A stretch of DNA of 64,000 bases from Candidatus Obscuribacterales bacterium (GTDB lineage: Bacteria > Cyanobacteriota > Vampirovibrionia > Obscuribacterales > Obscuribacteraceae). The notes beneath the pieces are model-generated. The model worked only from the letters and a program-made list of their open reading frames with translations, was not told where the DNA came from and did not search any database. Both the position numbers and the translations under genes were made by a program. Location: the NCBI GenBank assembly GCA_019752635.1, contig JAIELX010000005.1, positions 146,154 through 210,153 of the forward strand. Reading direction: 5' to 3'. This document shows positions 37,340-45,837 of this stretch, piece by piece. Position 1 is the stretch's first letter. Every line of letters starts with the position of its first letter.

Positions 37340-38755
37340 TTACTTCACTGGCGAGAGAACGGGTTCGATATGCTTTTCGTTTGGTGAACGCGTGCCGAGA
37401 ATTTGATGGTGAATTGCAGCTGCTGCAATCTTGCCGTCTTGTACTGCTGCTACCGTGGAAGCTTCGCCCTTGCTGCGGATGCAATCGCCGCCTGCAAAGA
37501 TTTTGGGATTGTCGGTGCGATTGGTGTTGAAATCGACGGCAATGTAGCCATTGTGAGTCGTTTTTACGCCCACCTTTGCCAGTGCTGCATACATATCGGT
37601 ATGCTTCTTTTGACCGATAGCTTTTACGAGCATGTCGCATGGAACGATAAACTCTGAGTCTTTCACTGGTACAGGAATTCTTCGTCCGGATTGATCCGGT
37701 TCACCAAGATCCATTCTGACGCACTTCACGCCCTCGACTTTTCCATTGCCGACCACTTCTATCGGTTGAGTCAAGAACATAAAGCTGACACCTTCGCCCA
37801 TAGCAAACTGGTACTCGAAGTGGTACGCCGGCATCTCCGCTTCCGAGCGTCTGTAGATGATCGTGACGCGTTCGGAACCGAGCCTTCTGGCAATGGTGGC
37901 GCAGTCGATACCGGTATTTCCGGCGCCGATTACACAAACGCGATTGCCGAAATGAATCTGGTCCAGCTTCTTGATCTTGGTTTCCTCAATGAATTCCAAT
38001 CCGTCTACTACTCCCGGCAGGTCTTCTCCGGGAATACTCATGTCGGGGACATTGCCTAGTCCCGCGCCGATGAATACCGCGTCGTATCCCTCGAGCAGTT
38101 CTTCCATCGTGACGTCAACACCAACTGCGGTGTTGGTCTTGATCTTGACTCCCATGTCCTGAATCATTTTTACTTCCGCAAGACTTACTTCTACCGGCTC
38201 GCGGAACACAACAATGCCGTAGGTATCTAAGCCACCGGCCATTGGTTTCTTCTCAAAGCAGGTAACATCAAAGCCTAGTTTTGCCAGTTCACCGGCGCAG
38301 GATAATCCGGCCGGTCCTGTGCCGATGACGGCCACTTTATAGCCGTTTGGTTTCTGCGGGTGAAAGAACTTGAGGTTTTTCTCAGCCGCATAATCCATCG
38401 CGTATCGTTGCAGGCGACCGATCATGATCGGTTTTTCTTCGTCGTGCAGTACGCAAGCCCCCTCGCAAAGCTCCTGAACCGGGCACACGCGTGAGCATGT
38501 TGCTCCCAGTAGATTCGCCTGCAAGATGGTTCGCGCTGATCCCTTGGTATTCTCAGTCGAGATCTTTTTGATGAAGGTCGGAATATCGATATGAGTCGGA
38601 CACGCCACCATACATGGTGCATCATGGCAATAGAGGCAACGATTTGCCTCCAGCACTGCTTCGCGATTACTCAGCGGCTCGTAAACTTCCTGGAATCGTT
38701 CTTCCAGGGTTAGCTCCCACTGTTTGTATTTAACTGGTTTGTAGTGTTCGGCCAT
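37340..38755 (-). CDS. preT: NAD(P)-dependent dihydropyrimidine dehydrogenase subunit PreT
   Basis: 471 residues. It supplies electrons from NAD(P)H to PreA through FAD and iron-sulphur clusters. The N-terminal GltD-like region has CLYCHDAPCMVACP and CSRVCPVQELCEGAC (residues about 40-110). An FAD-binding VIGTGPAGLSCAGEL follows at about 145, then a second nucleotide fold VIGAGNTGIDCA at about 275, and FAGGDC near 425. AAGG upstream supports the ATG. It lies 25 bases after the amidohydrolase and 11 before preA, so the three are one transcription unit. Confidence 0.94.
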   Translation of the reverse strand: MAEHYKPVKYKQWELTLEERFQEVYEPLSNREAVLEANRCLYCHDAPCMVACPTHIDIPTFIKKISTENTKGSARTILQANLLGATCSRVCPVQELCEGACVLHDEEKPIMIGRLQRYAMDYAAEKNLKFFHPQKPNGYKVAVIGTGPAGLSCAGELAKLGFDVTCFEKKPMAGGLDTYGIVVFREPVEVSLAEVKMIQDMGVKIKTNTAVGVDVTMEELLEGYDAVFIGAGLGNVPDMSIPGEDLPGVVDGLEFIEETKIKKLDQIHFGNRVCVIGAGNTGIDCATIARRLGSERVTIIYRRSEAEMPAYHFEYQFAMGEGVSFMFLTQPIEVVGNGKVEGVKCVRMDLGEPDQSGRRIPVPVKDSEFIVPCDMLVKAIGQKKHTDMYAALAKVGVKTTHNGYIAVDFNTNRTDNPKIFAGGDCIRSKGEASTVAAVQDGKIAAAAIHHQILGTRSPNEKHIEPVLSPVK

Positions 38756-38780
38756 GAACCTTATTTCCTTCCACTGAGAT

Positions 38781-39668
38781 TTAAAGCTTTACCAGTTCTT
38801 GATACGTTTCCGGACGTCTGTCGCGGTAGAACTGCCATGTGTTGCGGACTTCTTCGATCTGGTCGAAGTTGAGATCCGTGACCAGCAGTTCTTCTTTGTC
38901 GCGCGATGCTTGCGCAAGAATTTCGCCGCGGGGGCTGCAGAAGTAGCTCGATCCGTAAAATTCGCCGATGCCCCATGGTGCTTCTGTGCCTATGCGGTTG
39001 ATCGCCCCGATAAAGTATCCGTTGGCTGCTGCGTGTGCGGGTTGCTCCAGTTTCCAGAGATATTCCGACAATCCCGCTACCGTTGCCGACGGGTTGAACA
39101 CGACTTCGGCACCATTGAGACCAAGAGCACGTGCGCCTTCGGGGAAATGCCGGTCGTAGCAGATGTACACTCCAACTTTGGCATAGCGTGTTTGAAACAC
39201 CGGGTAGCCCAGGTTTCCCGGACGAAAGTAGAACTTCTCCCAGAATCCGGGGTTCACTTGCGGAATATGGCTCTTACGATATTTGCCCAGGTAGGTGCCG
39301 TCGGCATCGATTACAGCGGCTGTGTTGTAATAAACACCGGTCTGCTCTCTTTCGTACATCGGTACGACAATTACCATATTGTGCTTCTTGGCCGCTTCTT
39401 GCATTGCTTTGACCGTCGGACCGTTCGGTACTTCCTCGGCCAGATGGTACCAGCAAGGATTCTGCTCGGCGCAGAAATAAGGACCGTTGAACAGTTCCTG
39501 GAAGCACAGTATCTGAACTCCCTTTCCTGCCGCTTCCTCGACCAGCTTCAAGTGCTTGTCCATCATTGCTTTTGCGATCTTGTCGATCTCCTTCGCATCG
39601 GTACCGCCGGAAGGCGGCACGACATCGTTTCGCACTTGGGTCAATCCGCAACGAACTAAGTGAGGCAT
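38781..39668 (-). CDS. beta-ureidopropionase (N-carbamoyl-beta-alanine amidohydrolase), nitrilase superfamily
   Basis: 295 residues, the length typical of bacterial N-carbamoyl amidases. The triad is visible: E58 in CFQELF, K132 in KYRKSHIP, C170 in VYICYDRHFPE. It should hydrolyse N-carbamoyl-beta-alanine to beta-alanine, CO2 and ammonia. That fits its neighbours preT and preA on one side and a beta-alanine-type aminotransferase on the other. N-carbamoylputrescine amidase is a close alternative by sequence, but context favours the pyrimidine role. AGGAG precedes the ATG by nine bases. Confidence 0.88.
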   Translation of the reverse strand: MPHLVRCGLTQVRNDVVPPSGGTDAKEIDKIAKAMMDKHLKLVEEAAGKGVQILCFQELFNGPYFCAEQNPCWYHLAEEVPNGPTVKAMQEAAKKHNMVIVVPMYEREQTGVYYNTAAVIDADGTYLGKYRKSHIPQVNPGFWEKFYFRPGNLGYPVFQTRYAKVGVYICYDRHFPEGARALGLNGAEVVFNPSATVAGLSEYLWKLEQPAHAAANGYFIGAINRIGTEAPWGIGEFYGSSYFCSPRGEILAQASRDKEELLVTDLNFDQIEEVRNTWQFYRDRRPETYQELVKL

Positions 39669-39719
39669 TATCTAATTCTCCTGTTCATAAAACTGTCTTT
39701 TGCGGGCTAAGCGTTCTTG

Positions 39720-41111
39720 TTACTTAGATGCGCCCACGGCGCAAACGCTTTCAAGGCCCTTGCGCATAGCGCTCAAGCAGCGATCGACGTCGTGTTTCGT
39801 AATTGTCAGCGGAGGCTTGATCCGGATGGTATTGCCATAGAGTCCGCCTTTGCCGATCACGACTTTGAGATCCTTGGCCGTTTCGACTATGCGGGCACAT
39901 TCTGCCGCCATCGGTCGCTTCGTTTCCGGTTCGGCAATTTCGATGCCGACCATCAACCCTTTGCCTCGCACGTCGCCGATGATCGGGAAAGATTTCTGTA
40001 GATCCTTCAAGCCATCCATCAAATAGTCGCCTACGACTTTGGCGTTCTCCATCAATTTCTCTTCCTGGATCGTGTTGATAACGGCCAGTCCGGTCGCTGC
40101 GGAAACAGGGTTGCCTCCGAATGTATTAATGACTGCTCTTTGACATTTTGCTTCCACTGCCTTTGTCGTGATGCAGGCGCCGATTGGTAGCCCGTTGCCC
40201 AAGCCCTTGGCCATCGTCATGAAGTCCGGCTGCACGTTCCAGTTGCTGATACCGAACATGTGATTGCCCGTGCGACCGAAACCGGTCTGCACTTCGTCGG
40301 CAATGAAAAGAACTCCGTAGTTATCGAGAACCTTCTTAACTTCCTGAAAATATCCGTCGGGCGGTGTAATCGTTCCGCCTACCCCTTGAATCGGTTCGGC
40401 GATCATTACGGCCGGTTGTCCGGATGTTTGTGTTTGAATGACACGTTCGACGTCCTTGACGCACTCAAAAGAGCAATTGTCCGGCGTCTTCTTGAAGGGG
40501 CATCGATAGCAATATGCATTTTCGACAAAGCTAATTCCCGCTGCCGGCATGTTCGACGGACGATAGTTGTGATTGGCAGTGAGTGAACTGGCCAGGTGCG
40601 ATTGTCCGTGGTAGCTGTGCTTCAATACCAGGACTTCGTGACGACCCGTTGCCGTTCGCGCCATCATGATTGCCGCTTCGTTGGCTTCAGTTCCGGAGTT
40701 AGTGATGTAGCTTTTACTGAGATCGCCCGGTGTTATCTGCGCCAGCTTTTCCGCCAAATCGACCATCGGTTGCGTCATGAAGATGGTAGAGGTGTGTTGC
40801 AATGTTTGCAGTTGTTTGACTGTTGCTTCCAATACTTTGGGATTGCAGTGACCGACGCTCACTGTGACGATCCCGGCAAACATATCCAGGTATTCGTTGC
40901 CTTCCTGGTCGTATAGAAATTGATTCTGACCTCGAACGAAGTGCGGAGGGTCGCTGTACAACTGTTTCATGCCGGAAATCATGTACTCATCGCGCTTCTT
41001 CTTCAATTGTTCGCGATTCAAAAGATTGCTCACGACGCCCTCCAAATGGCTGCTGTTATTTTGAGATTCAGTGATTCCAACGGGCTGGTCGAACGATGAC
41101 AAAATGCTCAC
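39720..41111 (-). CDS. class III PLP aminotransferase (AGXT2-like; probable beta-alanine/alanine-glyoxylate aminotransferase)
   Basis: 463 residues from a GTG at 41111. A GTG at 41033 with GGAGGG four bases upstream is an equally plausible start (437 residues). Fold-type I motifs: YLDMFAGIVTVSVGH, SGTEAN (139-144), ADEVQTGFGRTG with D272, and PLP Lys302 in MAKGLGNGLPIGA. A Cys-rich insert CYRCPFKKTPDNCSFEC (about 201-217) is typical of the AGXT2-like subgroup. In this operon it most likely moves the amino group of beta-alanine to pyruvate or glyoxylate, giving malonate semialdehyde. First gene of the operon. Confidence 0.88.
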   Translation of the reverse strand: MSILSSFDQPVGITESQNNSSHLEGVVSNLLNREQLKKKRDEYMISGMKQLYSDPPHFVRGQNQFLYDQEGNEYLDMFAGIVTVSVGHCNPKVLEATVKQLQTLQHTSTIFMTQPMVDLAEKLAQITPGDLSKSYITNSGTEANEAAIMMARTATGRHEVLVLKHSYHGQSHLASSLTANHNYRPSNMPAAGISFVENAYCYRCPFKKTPDNCSFECVKDVERVIQTQTSGQPAVMIAEPIQGVGGTITPPDGYFQEVKKVLDNYGVLFIADEVQTGFGRTGNHMFGISNWNVQPDFMTMAKGLGNGLPIGACITTKAVEAKCQRAVINTFGGNPVSAATGLAVINTIQEEKLMENAKVVGDYLMDGLKDLQKSFPIIGDVRGKGLMVGIEIAEPETKRPMAAECARIVETAKDLKVVIGKGGLYGNTIRIKPPLTITKHDVDRCLSAMRKGLESVCAVGASK

Positions 41112-41349
41112 GTAATCAGCAGGTTAGTACCTGCCAAATAGGCGTTCTACCTTCACCTAAATTTACAATTGTCACCTATATAGATATACAGCGTCAACAC
41201 CGACAGGTTAATGCTTGCTAAGGCTTACGCCGGGCGAAGGCATAAATCACCTGCCGTCGACATGATATCGCATTTGGTGCCCGACGCGATGCGGTTGCCT
41301 GGCATTGGTCTGCCGCGGCGAAGATGTTGGTGATCTTTCAATCGAGTAT

Positions 41350-41421
41350 TGCGCCCGGTGCGATTCGAACGCACGACCAATCGGTTAAAAGCCGAGTGCT
41401 CTACCACTGAGCTACGGGCGC
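41350..41421 (-). tRNA. tRNA-Lys (UUU)
   Basis: 72 bases without an encoded CCA. The acceptor arms GCGCCCG/CGGGCGC pair perfectly and the D arm is GCTC..GAGC. The anticodon loop is CTTTTAA with anticodon TTT. The T arm is GTGCG TTCGAAT CGCAC and the discriminator is A. Confidence 0.95.
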
Positions 41422-41784
41422 GTGGTATGAGTGCCATCCTAACAACCATGGCGGCTTGGTGTCAAGGAAAGTGCCTGCTGGCTGTTTCAATCCCTTCGCA
41501 TGCATGAAGTCATGGTGCGACGTCGTCTGCAAGCAACAGAGGACTCTTACGTCTGTCTTATTTCGGTTGCTCTAGATGTGTCGCGCTTAAGGCGATTGAG
41601 TCGTCTTGAGGACCGGCTGCGACCGGGCCGGTTGATCGTTGGGATCAGCGTCCTTCGACAAGGCGGAGCCGTAGCTGGTGATACCGCATATGGTTCACCA
41701 GAGTCAAGTCCCGAGCCGCACTGACTGCGACTATCCGCTGGTGGCGTCTGCGCGATGCTCTGGAGCAGCAAGATTCCGCTGATG
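41422..41784. other. intergenic region, nothing recognised
   Basis: The 363 bases between the tRNA and the next gene contain only short, antisense-overlapping frames without Shine-Dalgarno sequences. No clear terminator or repeat was seen. Confidence 0.5.
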
Positions 41785-42246
41785 TTACCAGGGGAAGTTG
41801 ATTCGAAAGAAGAGCGGAACTCCTGCCGGTGCGAGCCCTCCGGCGCAGTCGATTACGCCGACTTGTACGCCCCGCTCTTCCACCGACGTAGGGTAGAGAT
41901 ACAAAGCGGCGCTGAAGCTTTCAAGGTATCCGCGCGAAGTCAACCCGGACCCGAGCCAAAACAAGGCTTCCAGTCCGCGTGGCGATTTCACGGGGGCGTC
42001 TAGTTCAAAGTACTTTTCCAGCATGCCGTCTTCGCCGTACGGCGGGGGCTCTTCGCCATCGATCGGCGTTGTGTGACTAGCCCAGCTCCAAAGGATTTGA
42101 TCAGAGCCGGATTTTTTTAAGGTAACCTTTATTTGAGGAAACCAATCATCGGCGCCTCTTGATTCGCGGAACACTGAGAGTCTTCCTCGACTCAAAAGCG
42201 GGCGCTCGACCAGCATTTGCCGTCCGACTGCGTCTATTTCATCCAT
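41785..42246 (-). CDS. hypothetical protein
   Basis: 153 residues from the ATG at 42246, which has GGGAGG six bases upstream; the frame stays open another 50 codons but without an initiation signal. No signal peptide or membrane helix. It is a mixed sequence with strand-like segments (FPQIKVTLKKS, ILWSWASHT, YLESFSAALYLYP) and an acidic loop DGEEPPPYGEDG. No family recognised. It diverges from the secreted 393-aa protein. Confidence 0.65.
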   Translation of the reverse strand: MDEIDAVGRQMLVERPLLSRGRLSVFRESRGADDWFPQIKVTLKKSGSDQILWSWASHTTPIDGEEPPPYGEDGMLEKYFELDAPVKSPRGLEALFWLGSGLTSRGYLESFSAALYLYPTSVEERGVQVGVIDCAGGLAPAGVPLFFRINFPW

Positions 42247-42387
42247 TTGGCACCTCCCGAAGGACAAAAAGGATAGCACCCCCGAAGCGCGGTTGGTGCC
42301 CAATGGCAAAAGTAGCGGCGACTCTTTGGAAGAGACATCTATAATGATGAGCACACGGTAACTGAGTCGGGCTGGAAATTGGCAGTA

Positions 42388-43569
42388 ATGAACCATCTGA
42401 ATCCTTTGTTGAGGGGCGCGCTTCGAGTTTCGTCCCTGATTATTCTGTTGAGTTTGTCAGTAGTAACAGTGCCTGCTGAAAGTGCCGACGAAGAACCCAA
42501 GAGCTTAGCTGTCCTGAATCATGTGACCGGGTGGTCACTTGGGGCGGCCGGTTATCATCCTGCGGTTTACCTTCTCCTTGAAAATGTCAGCGGCCGCGAT
42601 TTATCCGGCGTTACGTTGAAAATTCAGGGTAAATTCACCGATGTGCATACGCTTGAGCCGTCCACCGCAAAGTTGGAAGTGCGTAGAACTCTTAAGCCGG
42701 CGCAACAATTTCGTCTTGCCGTCATTGCGCCTAAGTCCTATGAGTTGCCCCGGGAAGTTGCCTACTGGCCCGTCATGGAAACTAAACTGATGTTGCGGGC
42801 GGGTGATGTTGGCGATGAGGGAACTGAAACGCTTCTGGTAACTAGAATTGATGCGACAACGGAAACGCAGGACGACGCATTTCAGCGGTTGAATGAAGTC
42901 ACCAGCTATAAACGGCGTGAGCATCCACCACATCATGCCGCGCGTAAACAGCCGGCGGCAACTGCCCGTCCTGCGGAATCCGAGCCTGTGACGCCACTGG
43001 TCGCCACCGCCGGTAAGATCAAGTCCGTTAGCTCTCAATCTGGCGGAAAAACGGTTTCCGAGCTCTTCAATCGCAAAGGCCTGCCCGGGCTTGGCGACGA
43101 CTTCTATGAGTTTGAACAAGCCTTCGGCATGCCCCAGATAACTGAATCCAAGAAGAAAGACTTCACCTGGGCGCGTTTCAAGGACCGTGCTTCTGATACT
43201 GATGTCGTTGTGTGCTCAAAGGACATGACCGGCAAGGCCGACTTGATCGTTCTTCAACTTCCGAAGAAGAAGTTTGCAAACGAGCAGCAGTTGTTTGCGC
43301 AAGCTCGGGCTTTGGCAGGCGTGATGAAAGGGCAGTCGCTGGGCCCGCCTAAGAAGAGTGTTCGCTATTTGGCTTCCGGGCGCCTTGAGATTACAACTTG
43401 CCAGGCGCAAGGGTATCGCATGGTCTGTCTTACAACCCCTGAGGACGGGGCCGGAGAGGCTGCCTATATCATTACATTGAACAGAATGCCTCAAGAGACG
43501 AGCGCTCTATTACTGGAGCAGTCCAAGGACAATTCTGCGCTCAAAGGCTTCCCTGTTCTGAAACCGTAG
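42388..43569 (+). CDS. secreted hypothetical protein
   Basis: 393 residues from the ATG at 42388 (GGAA ten bases upstream). A Sec signal peptide is clear: basic start, core SSLIILLSLSVVTV, cleavage near PAESA (about 31). Residues 45-160 look like a beta-sandwich (YLLLENVSGRDLSGVTLKIQ) resembling secreted FxLYD-type domains. A His/Pro/Ala linker follows (about 180-220), then a C-terminal alpha/beta domain (LFNRKGLPGLGDDFYEFEQAFGMP onward). No enzyme motif recognised. Confidence 0.75.
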   Translation: MNHLNPLLRGALRVSSLIILLSLSVVTVPAESADEEPKSLAVLNHVTGWSLGAAGYHPAVYLLLENVSGRDLSGVTLKIQGKFTDVHTLEPSTAKLEVRRTLKPAQQFRLAVIAPKSYELPREVAYWPVMETKLMLRAGDVGDEGTETLLVTRIDATTETQDDAFQRLNEVTSYKRREHPPHHAARKQPAATARPAESEPVTPLVATAGKIKSVSSQSGGKTVSELFNRKGLPGLGDDFYEFEQAFGMPQITESKKKDFTWARFKDRASDTDVVVCSKDMTGKADLIVLQLPKKKFANEQQLFAQARALAGVMKGQSLGPPKKSVRYLASGRLEITTCQAQGYRMVCLTTPEDGAGEAAYIITLNRMPQETSALLLEQSKDNSALKGFPVLKP

Positions 43570-43812
43570 CTGCCGGGGCTGCGTTCCTGAGCCGCAAAGG
43601 CCTGCCGACACAAGCTCAACGGTAGAGCCGATCATGAAGAAATCGCCTGACTAGTCGAGTTAATTCGTGGTTCCACCCTAGCATCCGGTAAAAATAAATG
43701 AGAAAACTAGAATCTTGAAGGTACGGCGGATTCGGGGTTTTCTATAGCAGTTAAGAAGACCGGTAAGGTTATCCGCGAGCAAAAGATTCTACAATCCAGG
43801 AATAAATGCCCT

Positions 43813-44901
43813 ATGCCAACGCAGTCTCCGGTGAAAGACAGTCTCAACCAAAATCCAAGCAGCGCACCGTCGGCGGGAGCCGCTGGACCGTCAATCGTTG
43901 ATGTCATTCCGCTCAAGATGGTCATGATGCTCGCCTCGCCTTATATTGCGGGACGCAATGCTGATGACGCGCTGAAGCGCTCTGCCAAATTGTTTAGAGA
44001 AAACGGCTACTGTTCGACGATAGACATCCTCGGGGAGGATGCTCGAGTCGATGAGGATTGCGACCGTTCCGTTTATAACTACAAGCGATTGATCGACATG
44101 GTGGCTGCTGCGCCGTTAGATTGTGCGCGCAAAGAACAGAAGACGACCGTTTCGTTCAAGCCCTCCATGTTTAGTACGGTTACTCCCGGAAGTGATCGAC
44201 CGAACACTGTCCAACTTCTGTCTCGAGCGGCGGAGCGGATTGAAGACATCGTTGCCCACGCCAAGGCGAAAGATGTGCGAGTAACGCTGGAAGCGGAAGA
44301 TCATCGATGGGCCGATTTCCACCTCGATACCTATTTTTCGCTGATTAATGCCGGATATGAGAATCTGGGAACAGTTCTACAGTCGCGATTGTTTCGAACG
44401 CAAAAGGATGTTTTGCGTTTTGATGAACGGATGCGCGTACGCATGGTGATTGGGATTTACAATGAGCCGTCCAGCATTGCTGAAACTCAAAAGCCGATCA
44501 TGAAACAGCGCGCCGTCGAGTACGCCGCTCAGTTGCTGAAGCGTGGTACTTACGTAGAGTTGGCATCGCACGACACCAGTTGTGTGGATAACTTCTTCCT
44601 TAACGCTGTGATTCCTTCCGAAGCTCCTGCGCACCAGTTCGAGACTCAGTTCTTGCTGGGCGTACCGCGCAAAGATCTGCAGGATGATTTGGTTAGCGGC
44701 GCGTATGCAAAAGCGCTGTTGGGAGTATGCCCTTCTAATCGCAAAGAGTATGTAGAAGAACTTGCCGAGGCCGGCACTATTGTTCGCATGTATTTGCCTT
44801 TTGGTACTGAAGACGTGGCGGGGCCTTATTGCAAACGTCGGCTGAAAGCTAATCCGAACATGATTAGTTACGGCATCAAGAATCTATTCCACTTTAAGTA
44901 A
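43813..44901 (+). CDS. proline dehydrogenase (PRODH) family protein
   Basis: 362 residues, the size of monofunctional bacterial PRODH. It should oxidise proline to pyrroline-5-carboxylate with FAD. A TIM barrel is indicated by VRVTLEAEDHRWADF, LGTVLQSRLFRT, the RMRVRMVIGIYNEP stretch replacing the usual RLVKGAYxE, ELASHD, ETQFLLGVP and IVRMYLPFG. The KGAY-to-IGIY difference is a notable deviation in an otherwise conserved motif. No pyrroline-5-carboxylate dehydrogenase is adjacent. AGGA precedes the ATG. Confidence 0.85.
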   Translation: MPTQSPVKDSLNQNPSSAPSAGAAGPSIVDVIPLKMVMMLASPYIAGRNADDALKRSAKLFRENGYCSTIDILGEDARVDEDCDRSVYNYKRLIDMVAAAPLDCARKEQKTTVSFKPSMFSTVTPGSDRPNTVQLLSRAAERIEDIVAHAKAKDVRVTLEAEDHRWADFHLDTYFSLINAGYENLGTVLQSRLFRTQKDVLRFDERMRVRMVIGIYNEPSSIAETQKPIMKQRAVEYAAQLLKRGTYVELASHDTSCVDNFFLNAVIPSEAPAHQFETQFLLGVPRKDLQDDLVSGAYAKALLGVCPSNRKEYVEELAEAGTIVRMYLPFGTEDVAGPYCKRRLKANPNMISYGIKNLFHFK

Positions 44902-44926
44902 AACAAGTGACAGCGTTTTCGCTGTC
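44902..44926 (-). terminator. intrinsic terminator between convergent genes
   Basis: GACAGCG TTTT CGCTGTC forms a perfect 7-bp stem (44909-44926). Read on the minus strand it is followed by ACTTGTTTT, so it best serves a minus transcript crossing this point, and may also slow the plus-strand proline dehydrogenase transcript. Confidence 0.55.
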
Positions 44927-44929
44927 GCT

Positions 44930-45640
44930 TCAGGAGTAGAGCATGGCGCTATTCAGTGAGTGAAGTGTCGCGTTCGCAGTTGAAAGTGTGCGCAAAAGTT
45001 CGGTTAGCCGGGCCGTGCCGACATTGACCATGTACCCGCTGTCGGTTTGTTGCACTCCCCACCAGCGCTCGATTAAACCTGTGGTCTCCAGGTGATTGAT
45101 GTACGTAGGAATCGATGCTAAGAGCTGACAGGGAGTGGATGTTGTTGCGGTCAAAGATGCTATGTAGACAGGGATCGGGACGCTTTTCGCCTCGATTTTG
45201 AAGTGTACTCGCCAGGACTGAGCTTCGCGGAAGAAATCAGAGTCAAGAAACAAGGCCTCATCTTCGGTCAGAATGCGAGCTTGGAACAGTTGCATTGCTA
45301 TGTTTTGCGATTCATTCACATGCAGCTTCTGCGCCAGAGCTCGTCGCCCGACAATTCTGTAGCTCAATCCGCCTTCGGTTTGTACCTGCTCGTCGATGTC
45401 TTCGACTACTGCAACTACGGGAATATACATCGCCACCCATTCAATCTCGGGAACGCCTGTTTTGGCGATGATCCGTGATCGCAGTGGCGGCGCCGGAACG
45501 TCTCCGGGCACAGGAATCGCTCCCGGGAACCCTTCGGGAAGTCCGTGAAATGGATAGGCGCTGCTCATGCTTACCCCGCTGCTTTTACCTTGTGGTAAGT
45601 GTGTGATTGGAACGCCCCGCGCCCGAAGATCAATACGCAT
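44930..45640 (-). CDS. hypothetical protein
   Basis: 236 residues; GGAGG eight bases before the ATG at 45640 supports this start over an internal ATG at 45568. A proline-rich N-terminus (about 30-55) precedes a mixed domain. Residues about 155-205 (PCQLLASIPTYINHLETTGLIERW followed by GYMVNVGTARLTELL) resemble a helix-turn-helix plus wing, but I cannot assign a family. No signal peptide. It lies downstream of the LRV gene on the same strand, 197 bases away. Confidence 0.65.
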   Translation of the reverse strand: MRIDLRARGVPITHLPQGKSSGVSMSSAYPFHGLPEGFPGAIPVPGDVPAPPLRSRIIAKTGVPEIEWVAMYIPVVAVVEDIDEQVQTEGGLSYRIVGRRALAQKLHVNESQNIAMQLFQARILTEDEALFLDSDFFREAQSWRVHFKIEAKSVPIPVYIASLTATTSTPCQLLASIPTYINHLETTGLIERWWGVQQTDSGYMVNVGTARLTELLRTLSTANATLHSLNSAMLYS

Positions 45641-45837
45641 GAATCGATCCTCCGACTGAGGATAAGACTCTTTAAAAGAATGGCCTGTTCCGTCTCAACG
45701 GCTTCCGCAATCATGACGATGATTACCCGTCGCGAAACTACGAAGCGGTGCGGTTCATAGAACACCGCACCGCTTCGGCCCGCCAGCCAACTTAGTTTGC
45801 GCATCTGTACCAGCTACTTAGCGCAGTTCGTCCTACG

